From: Paracoccus sp. (in: a-proteobacteria)
Lineage (GTDB): Bacteria > Pseudomonadota > Alphaproteobacteria > Rhodobacterales > Rhodobacteraceae
DNA length: 64,000 nucleotides
Assembly (NCBI GenBank): GCA_030538425.1
Contig: JAUNTZ010000003.1
Coordinates: forward strand, 1-64,000
Direction of reading: 5' to 3'
Positions 26,633-35,857 of the stretch are shown piece by piece (position 1 is the first letter of the stretch; every line of letters starts with the position of its first letter). A program made the translations under genes and the position numbers. The notes under the pieces are model-generated. The model searched no databases. It was not told the origin of the DNA and saw nothing but the letters and a program-made list of their open reading frames with translations.

Positions 26633-27328
26633 ATGGCGGATCATATCACCGTGGGCGATGATATCCGCGTCACCCTGCGCCGCAACGGGCGGGCGCGGCG
26701 GCTGACCCTGCGCGTGACCCGCGCGGGCGGTGAGGCGGTCATGACCCTGCCGCCGGGCGCGAGCCTGGCCGAGGCGCGGGCCTTTGCCGAATCGCGGGCG
26801 GGCTGGCTGCGCGCGGCGCAGGGCCGGGCGCAAGAGGTGCGGCGGGTTGGCCCCGGCGCGGTGCTGCCGGTCGCGGGGCAGGGCTTGCAGGTTGAGATCA
26901 CGCCCGGGCTGCGGCGGGTGCAGATCGAGGGCGCGCGCCTGTTGCTGCCGGATCGGGGCGCGCCGGGGCGGATCGTCGCGGCCTGGCTCAAGGGCCGCGC
27001 GCAACTGGCGCTGCGCGATTGCGTGACGCGCCATGCGGGCGCGCTGAACCGTGAGGTTCGCGCGATGAGCCTGCGCGACACGCGATCCCGTTGGGGCAGT
27101 TGCACCCATGACGGGCGGCTGATGTTCTCATGGCGCCTTGCCATGGCGCCGCCTGAGGTTCTGGATTACGTCGCCGCCCATGAGGTCGCGCATCTGGCGC
27201 ATATGGATCACTCGCCCGCCTTCTGGGCCGCGGTGGCGCGGCTGATGCCCGATTATGTGGCGCGGCGGGACTGGCTGCGGGTGCATGGGGCGGAATTGCA
27301 GGCCTGGCGCTTTGACGAGGGCGTGTAG
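26633..27328 (+). CDS. YgjP/SprT-like zinc metallopeptidase
   Basis: A 231-residue M48/DUF45-type (YgjP-like) metalloprotease. The active site is AAHEVAHLAHMDHSPAFW: HExxH at about residues 183-187, plus the downstream histidine. SLRDTRSRWGSCTHDGRLMFSWRL before it is the family's typical RWGSC strand. The likely start at 26633 gives MADHITVGDDIRVTLRRN; the frame is open earlier without a good ribosome-binding site. The substrate is unknown; related proteins act in protein-DNA crosslink repair or protein turnover. Confidence 0.88.
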   Translation: MADHITVGDDIRVTLRRNGRARRLTLRVTRAGGEAVMTLPPGASLAEARAFAESRAGWLRAAQGRAQEVRRVGPGAVLPVAGQGLQVEITPGLRRVQIEGARLLLPDRGAPGRIVAAWLKGRAQLALRDCVTRHAGALNREVRAMSLRDTRSRWGSCTHDGRLMFSWRLAMAPPEVLDYVAAHEVAHLAHMDHSPAFWAAVARLMPDYVARRDWLRVHGAELQAWRFDEGV

Positions 27329-27436
27329 GGGCGCTGCCCCCTTGGCCTTCGGCCAATTCACCCGGGATATTTGGGGACAAAAGACAGGCAGGGCTTGCGC
27401 TGCCTGCGATCACAAGCGCCATTGACAGCCCAAAAA

Positions 27437-27450
27437 TTTGTGATCACAAA
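27437..27450. promoter_or_regulatory. Probable GntR autoregulatory operator
   Basis: Perfect 14-bp palindrome TTTGTGATCACAAA ending 5 bp before the GntR start codon. A second partial copy (GCGATCACAAG) lies about 32 bp upstream around 27406-27416, and a TTGACA hexamer lies at 27422-27427 between them. The position fits autorepression. Confidence 0.6.
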
Positions 27451-27455
27451 AGCGC

Positions 27456-28100
27456 ATGAGCGTCCGAAAGCCCCCCGATCACGCCGCGCATGAACGGCTT
27501 TACCGCAATCTGCGCACGCGGATTCTGGTCGGTGAGCTGGCGCCGGGCCAGCCCATGACGCTGCGCGGGATTGCCGCCGAATATCGCGTGTCCATGACCC
27601 CTGCGCGTGAGGCGGTGCGGCGGCTGGTGGCTGAGGGCGCGCTGAGCCTGTCGGGCTCGGGCCGGGTCTCGACCCCTGCGCTCTCCGATGAGCGGATCGA
27701 GGAGCTGGCGGCGCTGCGCGCGCTGATCGAGCCGGAGCTGGCCTCACGCGCCTTGCCGCGCGCGCATTTCGCGCTGATCGACCGGCTGGCGGCGATCAAT
27801 GGCGGGATTGCCGATGCGGTCGAGCGTCACGATGCGGTGGGTTACATCCGCGCCAATCTCGATTTTCACCGCACGCTGTATCTGCGCGCGCAGGCCCCGG
27901 CGATGCTGGCGATTCTGGAAACCGTCTGGCTGCAACTGGGGCCGACCATGCGCGCGCTTTATGGCCGCGCGCGCCGCAATGAGCCGCCGCGCCATCACCG
28001 GCTGATCCTGGCCGCGCTGCGAGCGGGGGATGAGCCGGGGCTGCGGCTGGCGATCCGCGCCGATGTGACGCAGGGCCTGCGCCATCTGACGCAAGGTTGA
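27456..28100 (+). CDS. GntR-family (FadR/FCD) transcriptional regulator
   Basis: A 214-residue regulator: winged-helix domain at about residues 12-75 (RTRILVGELAPGQPMTLRGIA, then VSMTPAREAVRRL) and an all-helical FCD effector domain after residue 80, with ligand-type residues in LDFHRTLYLRA and the late MRALYGRARRN region. FCD regulators usually sense carboxylic acids. The gene is alone between the metalloprotease and argS, so its targets are not evident. A palindrome immediately upstream is probably its own operator. Confidence 0.9.
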   Translation: MSVRKPPDHAAHERLYRNLRTRILVGELAPGQPMTLRGIAAEYRVSMTPAREAVRRLVAEGALSLSGSGRVSTPALSDERIEELAALRALIEPELASRALPRAHFALIDRLAAINGGIADAVERHDAVGYIRANLDFHRTLYLRAQAPAMLAILETVWLQLGPTMRALYGRARRNEPPRHHRLILAALRAGDEPGLRLAIRADVTQGLRHLTQG

Positions 28101-28151
28101 CGCGCCCCCGCCCGCAGGTCTATCGCAGGGGCGACAATTCAAGGGTCCGAG

Positions 28152-29894
28152 ATGAATCTTTTTGCCGATATGCGCGCGGTCGTCATTGCCGCTTTGGAAC
28201 AGATGCAGGTTGAGGGCGCGCTGCCCGCCGGGCTCGATTTCGCGAATGTCGCGGTCGAGCCGCCGCGCGATGCCGCGCATGGCGATATGGCGACCAATGC
28301 CGCGATGGTGCTGGCCAAGCCCGCGGGGCTCAAGCCGCGCGAGATTGCCGACACGCTCGCCGCGCATCTGGCCCGCGACGCCCGCGTGACGGCGGCTGAG
28401 GTGGCAGGGCCGGGCTTTCTGAACCTGCGGCTTGATCCGGTGGTTTGGGGCGGCGTCGTCGAGGCCGCCTTGCGCGAAGGGTCCGATTTTGGCCGCGCCG
28501 CGCCGCAGGGTCAAAAGGTAAATGTCGAGTTCGTTTCCGCCAACCCGACCGGCCCGATGCATGTCGGCCATACGCGCGGTGCGGTCTTTGGCGATGCGCT
28601 TGCCGCTTTGCTGGATTTCGCGGGTTATGACGTGACGCGCGAATATTACATCAACGATGGCGGCGCGCAGGTCGATGTTCTGGCCCGTTCCGCCTATGAG
28701 CGTTACCGCGAGGCCAACGGGCTCGAGCCGCAGATCGCGGACGGGCTGTATCCCGGCGATTACCTGATCCCGGTCGGGCAGGCGCTGAAGGAAAAATACG
28801 GCGACAGCCTGATCGACAAGCCCGAATCCGAATGGCTGGCCGAGATCCGCGAATTCGCCACCGCCGCGATGATGGAAATGATCCGCGAGGATCTGGCCCT
28901 GCTTGGCGTGGAAATGGATGTCTATTCGTCTGAGAAGGCGCTTTATGGCACGGGCCGGATCGAGGCCGCGATTGACCGGCTGGCGGCGGCGGGGCTGATC
29001 TATGAGGGCGTGCTTGAGCCGCCCAAGGGCAAGCTGCCCGAGGATTGGGAGGCGCGTGAGCAGACGCTGTTCCGCTCCAGCCAGTTCGGGGACGATGTGG
29101 ACCGCCCGGTGAAGAAATCGGATGGAAGCTGGACCTATTTCGCCCCCGACATTGCCTATCACTGGGACAAGATCGACCGGGGTTTCGATCAGCTTATCAA
29201 CGTGTTCGGCGCCGATCATGGCGGTTATGTCAAGCGGCTGACGGCGGTGGTCCGCGCGCTGACCAATGGCCGCGTGCCGGTCGATATCAAGCTGATCCAA
29301 CTGGTCAAGCTGTTCAAGAATGGCGAGCCGTTCAAGATGTCCAAACGCGCGGGCACTTTCGTCACCCTGCGCGATGTGGTCGAACAGGCAGGCCGCGACG
29401 TGACGCGGTTCCACATGCTGACCCGCAAGAATGACGCAGCCCTTGATTTCGATTTCGACAAGGTGCTGGAACAGTCCAAGGATAACCCGGTCTGGTATGT
29501 GCAATATGCCAGTGCACGGGTCCATTCTGTCACGCAGCGGGCCGCCGATCTGGGCGTGGATGTATCGGATGCGGCCTTGGCGGGGGCCGACCTGTCGCTT
29601 TTGAGCCACAGCGCCGAGCTTGATCTGATCCGCAAACTGGCCGAATGGCCGCGTCTGGTCGAGGCGGCGGCGACGGCCCATGAGCCGCACAGGGTGGCGT
29701 TTTACCTGTATGATCTGGCTGGCGGGCTTCATTCGCTTTGGAATCGCGGCAATGACGAACCCGCGCTGCGATTCGTCCAGCCCGATGACCTTGCGGCGAC
29801 GGCGGCAAAAATCGCGCTTTTGCGTGCGGTTGGCGTTGTCATTTCCGCCGGGCTTGCTATCTTGGGGGTGACTCCGGCCAAAGAAATGCGCTGA
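28152..29894 (+). CDS. argS: Arginyl-tRNA synthetase
   Basis: A 580-residue class I synthetase of normal length. N-terminal Add1 domain, HIGH-type motif in [16 protein letters not shown], and [12 protein letters not shown] as the KMSKS equivalent. The C-terminal DALR anticodon domain ends near ...[12 protein letters not shown]. It charges tRNA-Arg. It heads a run argS-SPOR-nagZ-scpA-scpB that recurs in Rhodobacteraceae. Confidence 0.97.
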   Translation: MNLFADMRAVVIAALEQMQVEGALPAGLDFANVAVEPPRDAAHGDMATNAAMVLAKPAGLKPREIADTLAAHLARDARVTAAEVAGPGFLNLRLDPVVWGGVVEAALREGSDFGRAAPQGQKVNVEFVSANPTGPMHVGHTRGAVFGDALAALLDFAGYDVTREYYINDGGAQVDVLARSAYERYREANGLEPQIADGLYPGDYLIPVGQALKEKYGDSLIDKPESEWLAEIREFATAAMMEMIREDLALLGVEMDVYSSEKALYGTGRIEAAIDRLAAAGLIYEGVLEPPKGKLPEDWEAREQTLFRSSQFGDDVDRPVKKSDGSWTYFAPDIAYHWDKIDRGFDQLINVFGADHGGYVKRLTAVVRALTNGRVPVDIKLIQLVKLFKNGEPFKMSKRAGTFVTLRDVVEQAGRDVTRFHMLTRKNDAALDFDFDKVLEQSKDNPVWYVQYASARVHSVTQRAADLGVDVSDAALAGADLSLLSHSAELDLIRKLAEWPRLVEAAATAHEPHRVAFYLYDLAGGLHSLWNRGNDEPALRFVQPDDLAATAAKIALLRAVGVVISAGLAILGVTPAKEMR

Positions 29895-29959
29895 CAACAA
29901 GTGCCAAGGCCGGGTTCGGGCAGTAATCAACAGCCGGTCACCCGGCAGGCAGGCATGGC

Positions 29960-31111
29960 ATGGCAGTTACCGATTTCGGCGCGGGCCGTTTCGATGATTC
30001 GCGCCCGTCCGGCAGGGCGGCGCGGCAATATACCTATCAGCATCAGGTATATGACGATTACGACGAAGACGCCTGGTATGAACAGGATCAGGGCGAGGTT
30101 CTGCCGCCGCCCGACGGGATCGGCGCAAGGCTGGCGCGGGTCACGCATTACATGGGCGCGCTTGTCTCGGTTCTGCTGATCCTTGGGCTGGTGGTCTGGG
30201 GCTATAAGCTGATCGTGCGCGATGTGTCCGGCGTGCCGGTGATCCGCGCGATGGAGGGAGATGCCCGCATCACCCCGGACGATCCGGGCGGCGTGGTCGC
30301 TGCGCGCTCGGGCGGGCTGGCGGTCAGCCAGGTTGCGGGCGGCACGGTCTCGGCCCCGCAGGCGCAGGTCGCGATTGCGCCGGCACCCACCGGGCTGGAC
30401 GAAAGCGATGTGGCGATGGCGGAACTGGGCTATGACCCGGCGGCGCTTGTCCCCATCGACCCCGCGCAATCGCAGCTGGCCCGGCTGGAGCCCACCACCG
30501 ATTTCGCGCTGACCGAAGAAGAACTGGCCATGCTGGCGGAGGCCGACCAGATGGCGCTGAGCGATGCGGGCATGAGCACGGCGGATGCCGATGCCCTGGC
30601 GCAGGCGGTTGCGGAGATGGCGGCGGCGACCGGCGCCGCGGTGATGGGCGATGAGGCTGAGGCGGCACCTGAGGCCAACCCGCTGCTGGCGCAAGCCTCG
30701 GTCAAGGTCTCTGCCCCGCCCGCGCGTCGCCCGCAAAGCGTGACGGCCCGCGCAACGCAGGCCCCTGCCGCTGCCCCGGCTGAGGCCCGCACCGCCGAGG
30801 CCGCACCCGCTGCCGAGGCAGAGCCCGCGCCCGAACCGGCACCCGAGCCCGTTCAGGTCGCCGCAAACGGCCCCTTGGTCCAGATCGGCGCGTTCGATTC
30901 CAACGCCATCGCGAATAGCGAATGGGGGCGGATCTCGGGCCGGTTCTCGTCGCTGTTCTCGGGCAAGTCGCAGGTCATCCAGACGACCGAGCGCAATGGC
31001 CGCACCTTCTACCGGCTGCGCGTGGCGGGCTTTGCCTCTCGCGATGATGCCCGCCGCTTCTGCGCCGCGCTGATTGCCGAGGGCACCGACTGCATCCCCG
31101 CGACGCAATGA
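29960..31111 (+). CDS. SPOR-domain inner-membrane protein
   Basis: A 383-residue bitopic protein: an acidic, tyrosine-rich cytoplasmic segment, one membrane helix (about residues 74-95, MGALVSVLLILGLVVWGYK), a long Ala/Pro/Glu-rich periplasmic linker, and a C-terminal SPOR domain from about residue 305 (PLVQIGAFDSNAIA). SPOR domains bind denuded septal peptidoglycan, so a cell-division or septal role is likely. The neighbour nagZ, also in peptidoglycan metabolism, overlaps its stop by 4 nt. Confidence 0.88.
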   Translation: MAVTDFGAGRFDDSRPSGRAARQYTYQHQVYDDYDEDAWYEQDQGEVLPPPDGIGARLARVTHYMGALVSVLLILGLVVWGYKLIVRDVSGVPVIRAMEGDARITPDDPGGVVAARSGGLAVSQVAGGTVSAPQAQVAIAPAPTGLDESDVAMAELGYDPAALVPIDPAQSQLARLEPTTDFALTEEELAMLAEADQMALSDAGMSTADADALAQAVAEMAAATGAAVMGDEAEAAPEANPLLAQASVKVSAPPARRPQSVTARATQAPAAAPAEARTAEAAPAAEAEPAPEPAPEPVQVAANGPLVQIGAFDSNAIANSEWGRISGRFSSLFSGKSQVIQTTERNGRTFYRLRVAGFASRDDARRFCAALIAEGTDCIPATQ

Positions 31112-32106
31112 CGCTTGCCGCGATCTTCGGCCTTGAGGGCACCGAACTGACGGGGGTTGAGCGGGATTTCTTCCGCTCAACCGATCCTTGGGGCTTTATT
31201 CTCTTTGCCCGCAATGTCGAAAGCCCGGACCAACTGCGCCGCCTGACCAGCGATCTGCGCGACGCGGTGGGGCGTGATTGCCTGATCACCGTCGATCAGG
31301 AAGGCGGGCGGGTGCAGCGGCTGCGCGCGCCCCATTGGGCCGAATGGGCGCCGCCCTTGGAGGATGCGCGCCTTGGCGCCGAGGCGCTGCGGCTGCGTTA
31401 CCGGCTGATCGGACAGGAATTGCGCAGCGTTGGCATCGACAGCGATTGCGCGCCGACGCTGGATATTGCGTCGGACGCCACGCATCCCTTCTTGCTCAAC
31501 CGCTGTCTGGGCCGTGATGCCGCGACTGTCGCCGTAAATGGCCGCGCGGTGGCCGAGGGGCTCCTTGCGGCAGGCGTGCTGCCGGTGATGAAGCACATGC
31601 CCGGCCATGGCCGTGCCACGGCTGACAGCCACCACCATTTGCCCGAAACCGATGCGCCCCTTAAGACCCTGCGCGACACGGATTTCGCGCCGTTTCGTGC
31701 GCTGAATGACCTCCCGCTTGGCATGTCGGCGCATATCCGTTTTTCCGCGCTTGATGATGCGCCCTCGACCTGTTCGGCGCATATGGTCGGGCTGATCCGC
31801 GATGAGATCGGCTTTGACGGGCTGCTGATGACCGACGATATTTCGATGCAGGCGCTTGAGGGCAGTATCGGCGCGCGCGCGGCGCGGGCGATTGCGGCGG
31901 GCTGTGATCTGGTGCTGCATTGCCACGGGATCATGTCCGAGATGGTTGAGGTTGCCGAAAACGCCGGGCCGATGACGGCCAATGCCATGGCGCGCGCCGA
32001 ACGCGCGTTGTCGATGCGTGGTGCTGTGGATCAGGCGGACCCGCGTGAGTTGGTCGCGGCGTTTCGCGCGGCAGGCGGGCAGGCGCGCGGCGGGGCTTTT
32101 GGCTAA
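31108..32106 (+). CDS. nagZ: Beta-N-acetylhexosaminidase NagZ
   Basis: A 332-residue GH3 enzyme that removes GlcNAc from anhydro-muropeptides during cell-wall recycling. Motifs: FARNVESPDQLRRL, VDQEGGRVQRL, the flexible catalytic loop with KHMPGHGRATADSH, and the nucleophile region MTDDISMQAL. The length is standard for the single-domain cytosolic form. It is coupled to the SPOR gene by an ATGA overlap and precedes scpA. Confidence 0.95.
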   Translation: MTLAAIFGLEGTELTGVERDFFRSTDPWGFILFARNVESPDQLRRLTSDLRDAVGRDCLITVDQEGGRVQRLRAPHWAEWAPPLEDARLGAEALRLRYRLIGQELRSVGIDSDCAPTLDIASDATHPFLLNRCLGRDAATVAVNGRAVAEGLLAAGVLPVMKHMPGHGRATADSHHHLPETDAPLKTLRDTDFAPFRALNDLPLGMSAHIRFSALDDAPSTCSAHMVGLIRDEIGFDGLLMTDDISMQALEGSIGARAARAIAAGCDLVLHCHGIMSEMVEVAENAGPMTANAMARAERALSMRGAVDQADPRELVAAFRAAGGQARGGAFG

Positions 32107-32170
32107 GAGCGATTGACTTGCGCGGCAAAGCCCGCGATTTTTGGCGCTTGCTGCACCTGCTGAGGCCCGC

Positions 32171-33016
32171 TTGTCCGACCGACCGAACCCACCCTATCTG
32201 CGACCCGTGCCCGACGCGCCCGCGCAGGCCGCGCTGCCGCTTGGCCCCTCGGTTGAGGAGCGCCGCGCGGATGAGGCGTTGATTCTGGACATTGACGGGT
32301 TTGAGGGGCCTTTGGACGTGCTGCTGATGCTGTCGCGGACGCAGAAGGTCGATCTCATGCAGATCTCGATCCTGCAACTGGCCGAACAATACCTTGTTTT
32401 CGTTGAAAAAGCCCGCGCCCTGCGGATTGAGCTTGCCGCCGATTATCTGGTCATGGCGGCCTGGCTGGCCTTTCTCAAATCGCGGCTCTTGCTGCCGCCC
32501 GACCCCGAGGCCGAGGGGCCAAGCGCTGAGGAACTGGCCGCCCATCTGGCCTTTCAGCTTGAGCGGCTGGACGCGATGCGGCAGGCCGCCGCGCGGCTGA
32601 TGGGGCGCGACCGGCTGGGGCAGTCGCGGTTCGCGCGGGCCGCGCCCGAACAGATCGCGCGGCTGCGCAATACCGAATATGAGGTCGGGCTGATCGACCT
32701 GATGCGGGCTTATGCGCGGCTGAAAACCCGTGATGAGTTCCGCCCCTATGCCTTTGATCGCACAGATGTTTTCACCATGGAGCAGGCGCTTGACCGGCTG
32801 CGCGGGATGATCGGCTATGCCGGTGTCTGGACCGATCTTGCGAGTTTTCTGCCGGGTGGCTGGCAGGGCGGGTCGCGCGGGCGTTCGGCCACCGCCGCGA
32901 CCTTTGCCGCCACGCTTGAACTGGCCCGTCAGGGGCGGTTGGAGATCCGCCAGGACGATCTCTTCGCGCCCATCTCAATTCGCAAACGCCATGAGACCGA
33001 TGACCGATCCGCTTGA
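32171..33016 (+). CDS. scpA: Segregation and condensation protein A
   Basis: A 281-residue kleisin subunit of the bacterial SMC condensin. The family start DGFEGPLDVLLMLSRTQKVDL and the AEQYLVFVEKARALRIELA helices are clear, with the winged-helix end near the C terminus. A TTG start at 32171 is chosen because GAGG lies 5 nt upstream; another in-frame TTG at 32141 has no ribosome-binding site. It overlaps scpB, as usual. Confidence 0.92.
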   Translation: MSDRPNPPYLRPVPDAPAQAALPLGPSVEERRADEALILDIDGFEGPLDVLLMLSRTQKVDLMQISILQLAEQYLVFVEKARALRIELAADYLVMAAWLAFLKSRLLLPPDPEAEGPSAEELAAHLAFQLERLDAMRQAAARLMGRDRLGQSRFARAAPEQIARLRNTEYEVGLIDLMRAYARLKTRDEFRPYAFDRTDVFTMEQALDRLRGMIGYAGVWTDLASFLPGGWQGGSRGRSATAATFAATLELARQGRLEIRQDDLFAPISIRKRHETDDRSA

Positions 33017-33656
33017 ATTTCCGCCCCCGCCGCTGGACGAACAGGAACGCATGGTTGAGGCGATGCTGTTCGCCTCTGCCGAACCGCTCAGCGTCCGAGA
33101 CCTGCAAGCCCGCCTGCCGCAAGGCGCCGATGCGGGTGAGGCGGTGGCGATGCTGCGCCGCCGCTATGAGGGGCGCGGCGTCGTGCTGCACCGCGTGGGC
33201 GATGCCTTTGCCTTTCGCACCGCGCCGGACCTGTCCTTCCTGATGCAGCATGAAGTGACCGAGACCCGCCGCCTGTCCCGCGCCGCGACCGAGACCCTGG
33301 CCATCATCGCCTATCACCAGCCCGCCACCCGCGCCGAGATCGAGGAGATTCGCGGCGTCACCACCTCACGCGGGACGCTGGATCAGCTGATCGAGCTGGG
33401 ATGGGTGCGCATCGGGCGGCGGCGGATGACGCCGGGCCGCCCCGTGACCTTTGTTGTCACCGAAGCCTTCCTTGATCATTTCGGGCTTGAAACCGCCCGC
33501 GATCTGCCGGGCTTGGCCGAGCTGCGCGCGGCGGGGCTGCTTGATTCGCGGCCCGTTGATGCAGGCTTCCCCCTTGCGCCCGCGCCCGAGGATGACGATG
33601 TAGAGGGCGATATGCCGGGCGATCTGTTCGGCGAGGAGGACGGCGATGAACCTTAA
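33000..33656 (+). CDS. scpB: Segregation and condensation protein B
   Basis: A 218-residue ScpB, the winged-helix dimer that binds the ScpA kleisin in the SMC complex. Typical features: QERMVEAMLFASAEPLS, then TETLAIIAYHQPATRAEIEEI and GWVRIGRRRMTPGRPV. It starts inside the scpA end (17-nt overlap); an ATG at 32991 is also possible. The acidic C-terminal tail (EDDDVEGDMPGD) is variable in this family. The next small gene overlaps its stop. Confidence 0.94.
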   Translation: MTDPLEFPPPPLDEQERMVEAMLFASAEPLSVRDLQARLPQGADAGEAVAMLRRRYEGRGVVLHRVGDAFAFRTAPDLSFLMQHEVTETRRLSRAATETLAIIAYHQPATRAEIEEIRGVTTSRGTLDQLIELGWVRIGRRRMTPGRPVTFVVTEAFLDHFGLETARDLPGLAELRAAGLLDSRPVDAGFPLAPAPEDDDVEGDMPGDLFGEEDGDEP

Positions 33657-33855
33657 CGGCCTGATCAACCGCCTGATCCGCATGTTCACCATGCGGGCGA
33701 TCAATACCGGCATCAACACTGCCGCGCGACGCGGCAAATCTGAGGCGGACATGACCCCAGAGGAACGCGCCCGCGCCCGCGCGCAGGCCAAAAAAGGGCG
33801 CGAGATTGCCAAACGCGCCCGTCAGGCCGCGCGGATCACAAGGCGGATGCGCTGA
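33646..33855 (+). CDS. Small basic protein downstream of scpB
   Basis: A 69-residue protein, strongly basic. An amphipathic start (MNLNGLINRLIRMFTMRAINTG) is followed by an Arg/Lys/Ala helix (EERARARAQAKKGREIAKRARQ split by few breaks). The frame overlaps the scpB stop by 11 nt and ends 20 nt inside the converging dcd gene, which limits how freely it can evolve. No function is recognised. The membrane-surface character of its N terminus and the coupling to scpB hint at a nucleoid or membrane role, which is inference only. Confidence 0.65.
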   Translation: MNLNGLINRLIRMFTMRAINTGINTAARRGKSEADMTPEERARARAQAKKGREIAKRARQAARITRRMR

Positions 33856-34906
33856 ACTGTTTCGCCAGTTTCAGCCCCTGTCCCTGATAGTTTGACGCGA
33901 TGTCCTGCCCGTAAAGCCGGGCCGGGCGCTCGGCCATGCGCTCATAGACCAGACGGCCCACGACCTGCCCATGCTCAAGCGCAAAGGGCGCCTCATGACA
34001 GCGCACCTCCAACACACCGCGCGCGCCTGCGCCATGCGCACCGATGCCGAAACCGGGATCGAAAAAGCCCGCATAATGCACCCGGAACTCACCCACCATG
34101 GCCAGATAGGGGGCCATCTCGGCGGCGTAATCGGCCGGAATCGCCACCGATTCGCGGCTGACAAGGATATAGAACGCGCCCGGATCAAGGATCAGCCGCC
34201 CGTTTTCGGCCCGCAGCGCGTCCCAGAAATCGCGCGGATCATAGGCGCCGATCCGGTCAAGGTCGATCACGCCGCTATGGGGTTTGGCGCGGTAGCCGAC
34301 CAGATCGCCCTTCAGATCGACCGAAAAGCCAAGCCCGCCATCAATCAGCGCCTCACCACCCACCAAGGGCTGCTGGCGATGGAGCGCGCGCAGCGCATCG
34401 TCGCTGAGAACCGCCGCCCCCTCACGCAGGCGCAACTGGTTGAGCCGCATCCCCGGACGGACCAGAACCGAAAAGCTGCGCGGGCAGATCTCGGCATAAA
34501 GCGGGCCGTCATAGGCATCGGGCAGGCGGTCGAACTCGGTCCCGTCATCGGTGACAAGCCGGGTCAGCAGATCCAGTCTGCCGGTCGAGGATTTGGCATT
34601 CGCCACCGCCGACAGACCGGCGGGCAGGCGCAGGCGTTCCTGCAAGGGCACCAGATAGACGCAGCCCTTTTCCAGAACCGCGCCGTCGGACAGATCCATC
34701 CGGTGCATCTGGAAATCGGCCAGCCGGTCAGCGACGGTCCGCCCCTTGCCCGCAAGGAATGACGCGCGCAGCCGGTAAGCCTCAGACCCCAGCCGCAGAT
34801 CAAGGCTCGCGGGCTGGATCTGCGCATCGGTGATCGGCGCGGTGGCGGTGATGGCGCCGTCTTCGATCAGGGTGCGGATACGGCTGTCGGACAGAACGCC
34901 ATTCAT
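33836..34906 (-). CDS. dcd: 2'-deoxycytidine 5'-triphosphate deaminase, two-domain form
   Basis: A 356-residue protein of the long DCD family in which two dUTPase-like folds are fused, as found in alphaproteobacteria. It makes dUTP from dCTP. N-terminal half: PASLDLRLGSEAYRLRASF and ANAKSSTGRLDLLTRL; C-terminal half: VGEFRVHYAGFFDPGFG, HEAPFALEHGQ. The start at 34906 overlaps the upstream methyltransferase stop by 4 nt (ATGA); an alternative lies at 34921. Confidence 0.9.
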   Translation of the reverse strand: MNGVLSDSRIRTLIEDGAITATAPITDAQIQPASLDLRLGSEAYRLRASFLAGKGRTVADRLADFQMHRMDLSDGAVLEKGCVYLVPLQERLRLPAGLSAVANAKSSTGRLDLLTRLVTDDGTEFDRLPDAYDGPLYAEICPRSFSVLVRPGMRLNQLRLREGAAVLSDDALRALHRQQPLVGGEALIDGGLGFSVDLKGDLVGYRAKPHSGVIDLDRIGAYDPRDFWDALRAENGRLILDPGAFYILVSRESVAIPADYAAEMAPYLAMVGEFRVHYAGFFDPGFGIGAHGAGARGVLEVRCHEAPFALEHGQVVGRLVYERMAERPARLYGQDIASNYQGQGLKLAKQFSASAL

Positions 34907-35604
34907 GCGGGAACCTGCCATTCCATGATGTGAAAAAAGGGAAAGCGCAGATGATGCGCGGCCTCACGCGGGGGGGCGCCCGGTTCCGGCACCGGCTCAG
35001 AGAAATGGCGCAGTTGCAGGCCATGGGCCAGCAGGGCCTGCATGTAATATTGCATCGGGCGGTGATGGTTGCGCACCCGGATCTCGCGCCATTCCTGCCA
35101 TTCCGCGCGCGGCGTCATATAGTCGCGGATCTGATGTGTCCCGTCGGCGCGGCGCGTGCCTGCCGTGGCAAAGCTGTTGAGATTGGCGATCAGCAGGCTG
35201 CCGCCCGGACGCAGCACGCGGCGCGTCTCAGCCAGTGCCGCATGGGCGTCGTCAATGTCGATCAGGGTCAGATAGCTGACCACCAGATCGAAACTGTTCT
35301 CGGGCAGATCAAGCGCCTCGGCGCGCCCCTCACGGTAATCGCCGCTCGGGTCCAGCTTGCGCGCCTGCGCGAGCAGTGCGGCGGTCGGGTCGATGCCGGT
35401 CACGCGCAGCCCCATCGCCGACATGATCCGGCAGAACCGCCCCTCGCCACAGCCCAGATCAAGCGCGTCGCGAAAGCCGCGCCCGGCAATCAGCGCCTTC
35501 ATCGGCGCGTCAAGAACATGCTTGCGGCTGAAATCGCCCTCATCGCCCTGGTCGGCGATCCATGCCGCGGCCGAACTGTCCCATCCGTTATTCATCTGCG
35601 GCAT
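34903..35604 (-). CDS. Class I SAM-dependent methyltransferase
   Basis: A 233-residue methyltransferase with motif I LDLGCGEGRFCRIM, motif II near VTGIDPT, and the post-motif SFDLVVSYLTLIDIDD. The remainder (HLRFPFFHIMEWQ at the end) suits a small-molecule enzyme of the UbiE/COQ5-like class, but the substrate cannot be named. The start at 35604 (or 35595) is well below tRNA-Pro; the longer open frame through the tRNA is meaningless. It is translationally coupled to dcd. Confidence 0.85.
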   Translation of the reverse strand: MPQMNNGWDSSAAAWIADQGDEGDFSRKHVLDAPMKALIAGRGFRDALDLGCGEGRFCRIMSAMGLRVTGIDPTAALLAQARKLDPSGDYREGRAEALDLPENSFDLVVSYLTLIDIDDAHAALAETRRVLRPGGSLLIANLNSFATAGTRRADGTHQIRDYMTPRAEWQEWREIRVRNHHRPMQYYMQALLAHGLQLRHFSEPVPEPGAPPREAAHHLRFPFFHIMEWQVPA

Positions 35605-35640
35605 TGATCTGCGCCCCCGGATTCGCCCTGCGAATGCACG

Positions 35641-35669
35641 AAAGCCCACCCCTTGCGGGATGGGCTTTT
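35641..35669 (-). terminator. Terminator downstream of tRNA-Pro
   Basis: Inverted repeat with arms AAAGCCCA (35641-35648) and TGGGCTTT (35661-35668). It lies directly 3' of the minus-strand tRNA-Pro and before the methyltransferase gene. Confidence 0.7.
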
Positions 35670-35674
35670 CGAAA

Positions 35675-35752
35675 TGGTCGGGCCGGCGAGATTCGAACTC
35701 GCGGCCTTCCGCCCCCCAGACGGACGCGCTAACCAGACTGCGCCACGGCCCG
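35675..35752 (-). tRNA. tRNA-Pro (anticodon GGG)
   Basis: On the minus strand: acceptor CGGGCCG pairs with CGGCCCG, discriminator A, encoded CCA. The anticodon stem TCCGT/GCGGA encloses loop CTGGGGG, so the anticodon is GGG (plus-strand 35715-35717). The T arm has GAGTTCGAATCTC. It reads CCC/CCU codons. No accessory DNA is attached to it. Confidence 0.96.
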
Positions 35753-35857
35753 ACGAGGGGGGTATAGGGCCAAGTCGCGGGGCGGCACAAGGGGCCAAAC
35801 GGGGCCGGGTGACATTTTTCTGACGAAATATCGGTGACAAGCGACGGCGCGGCCCGG

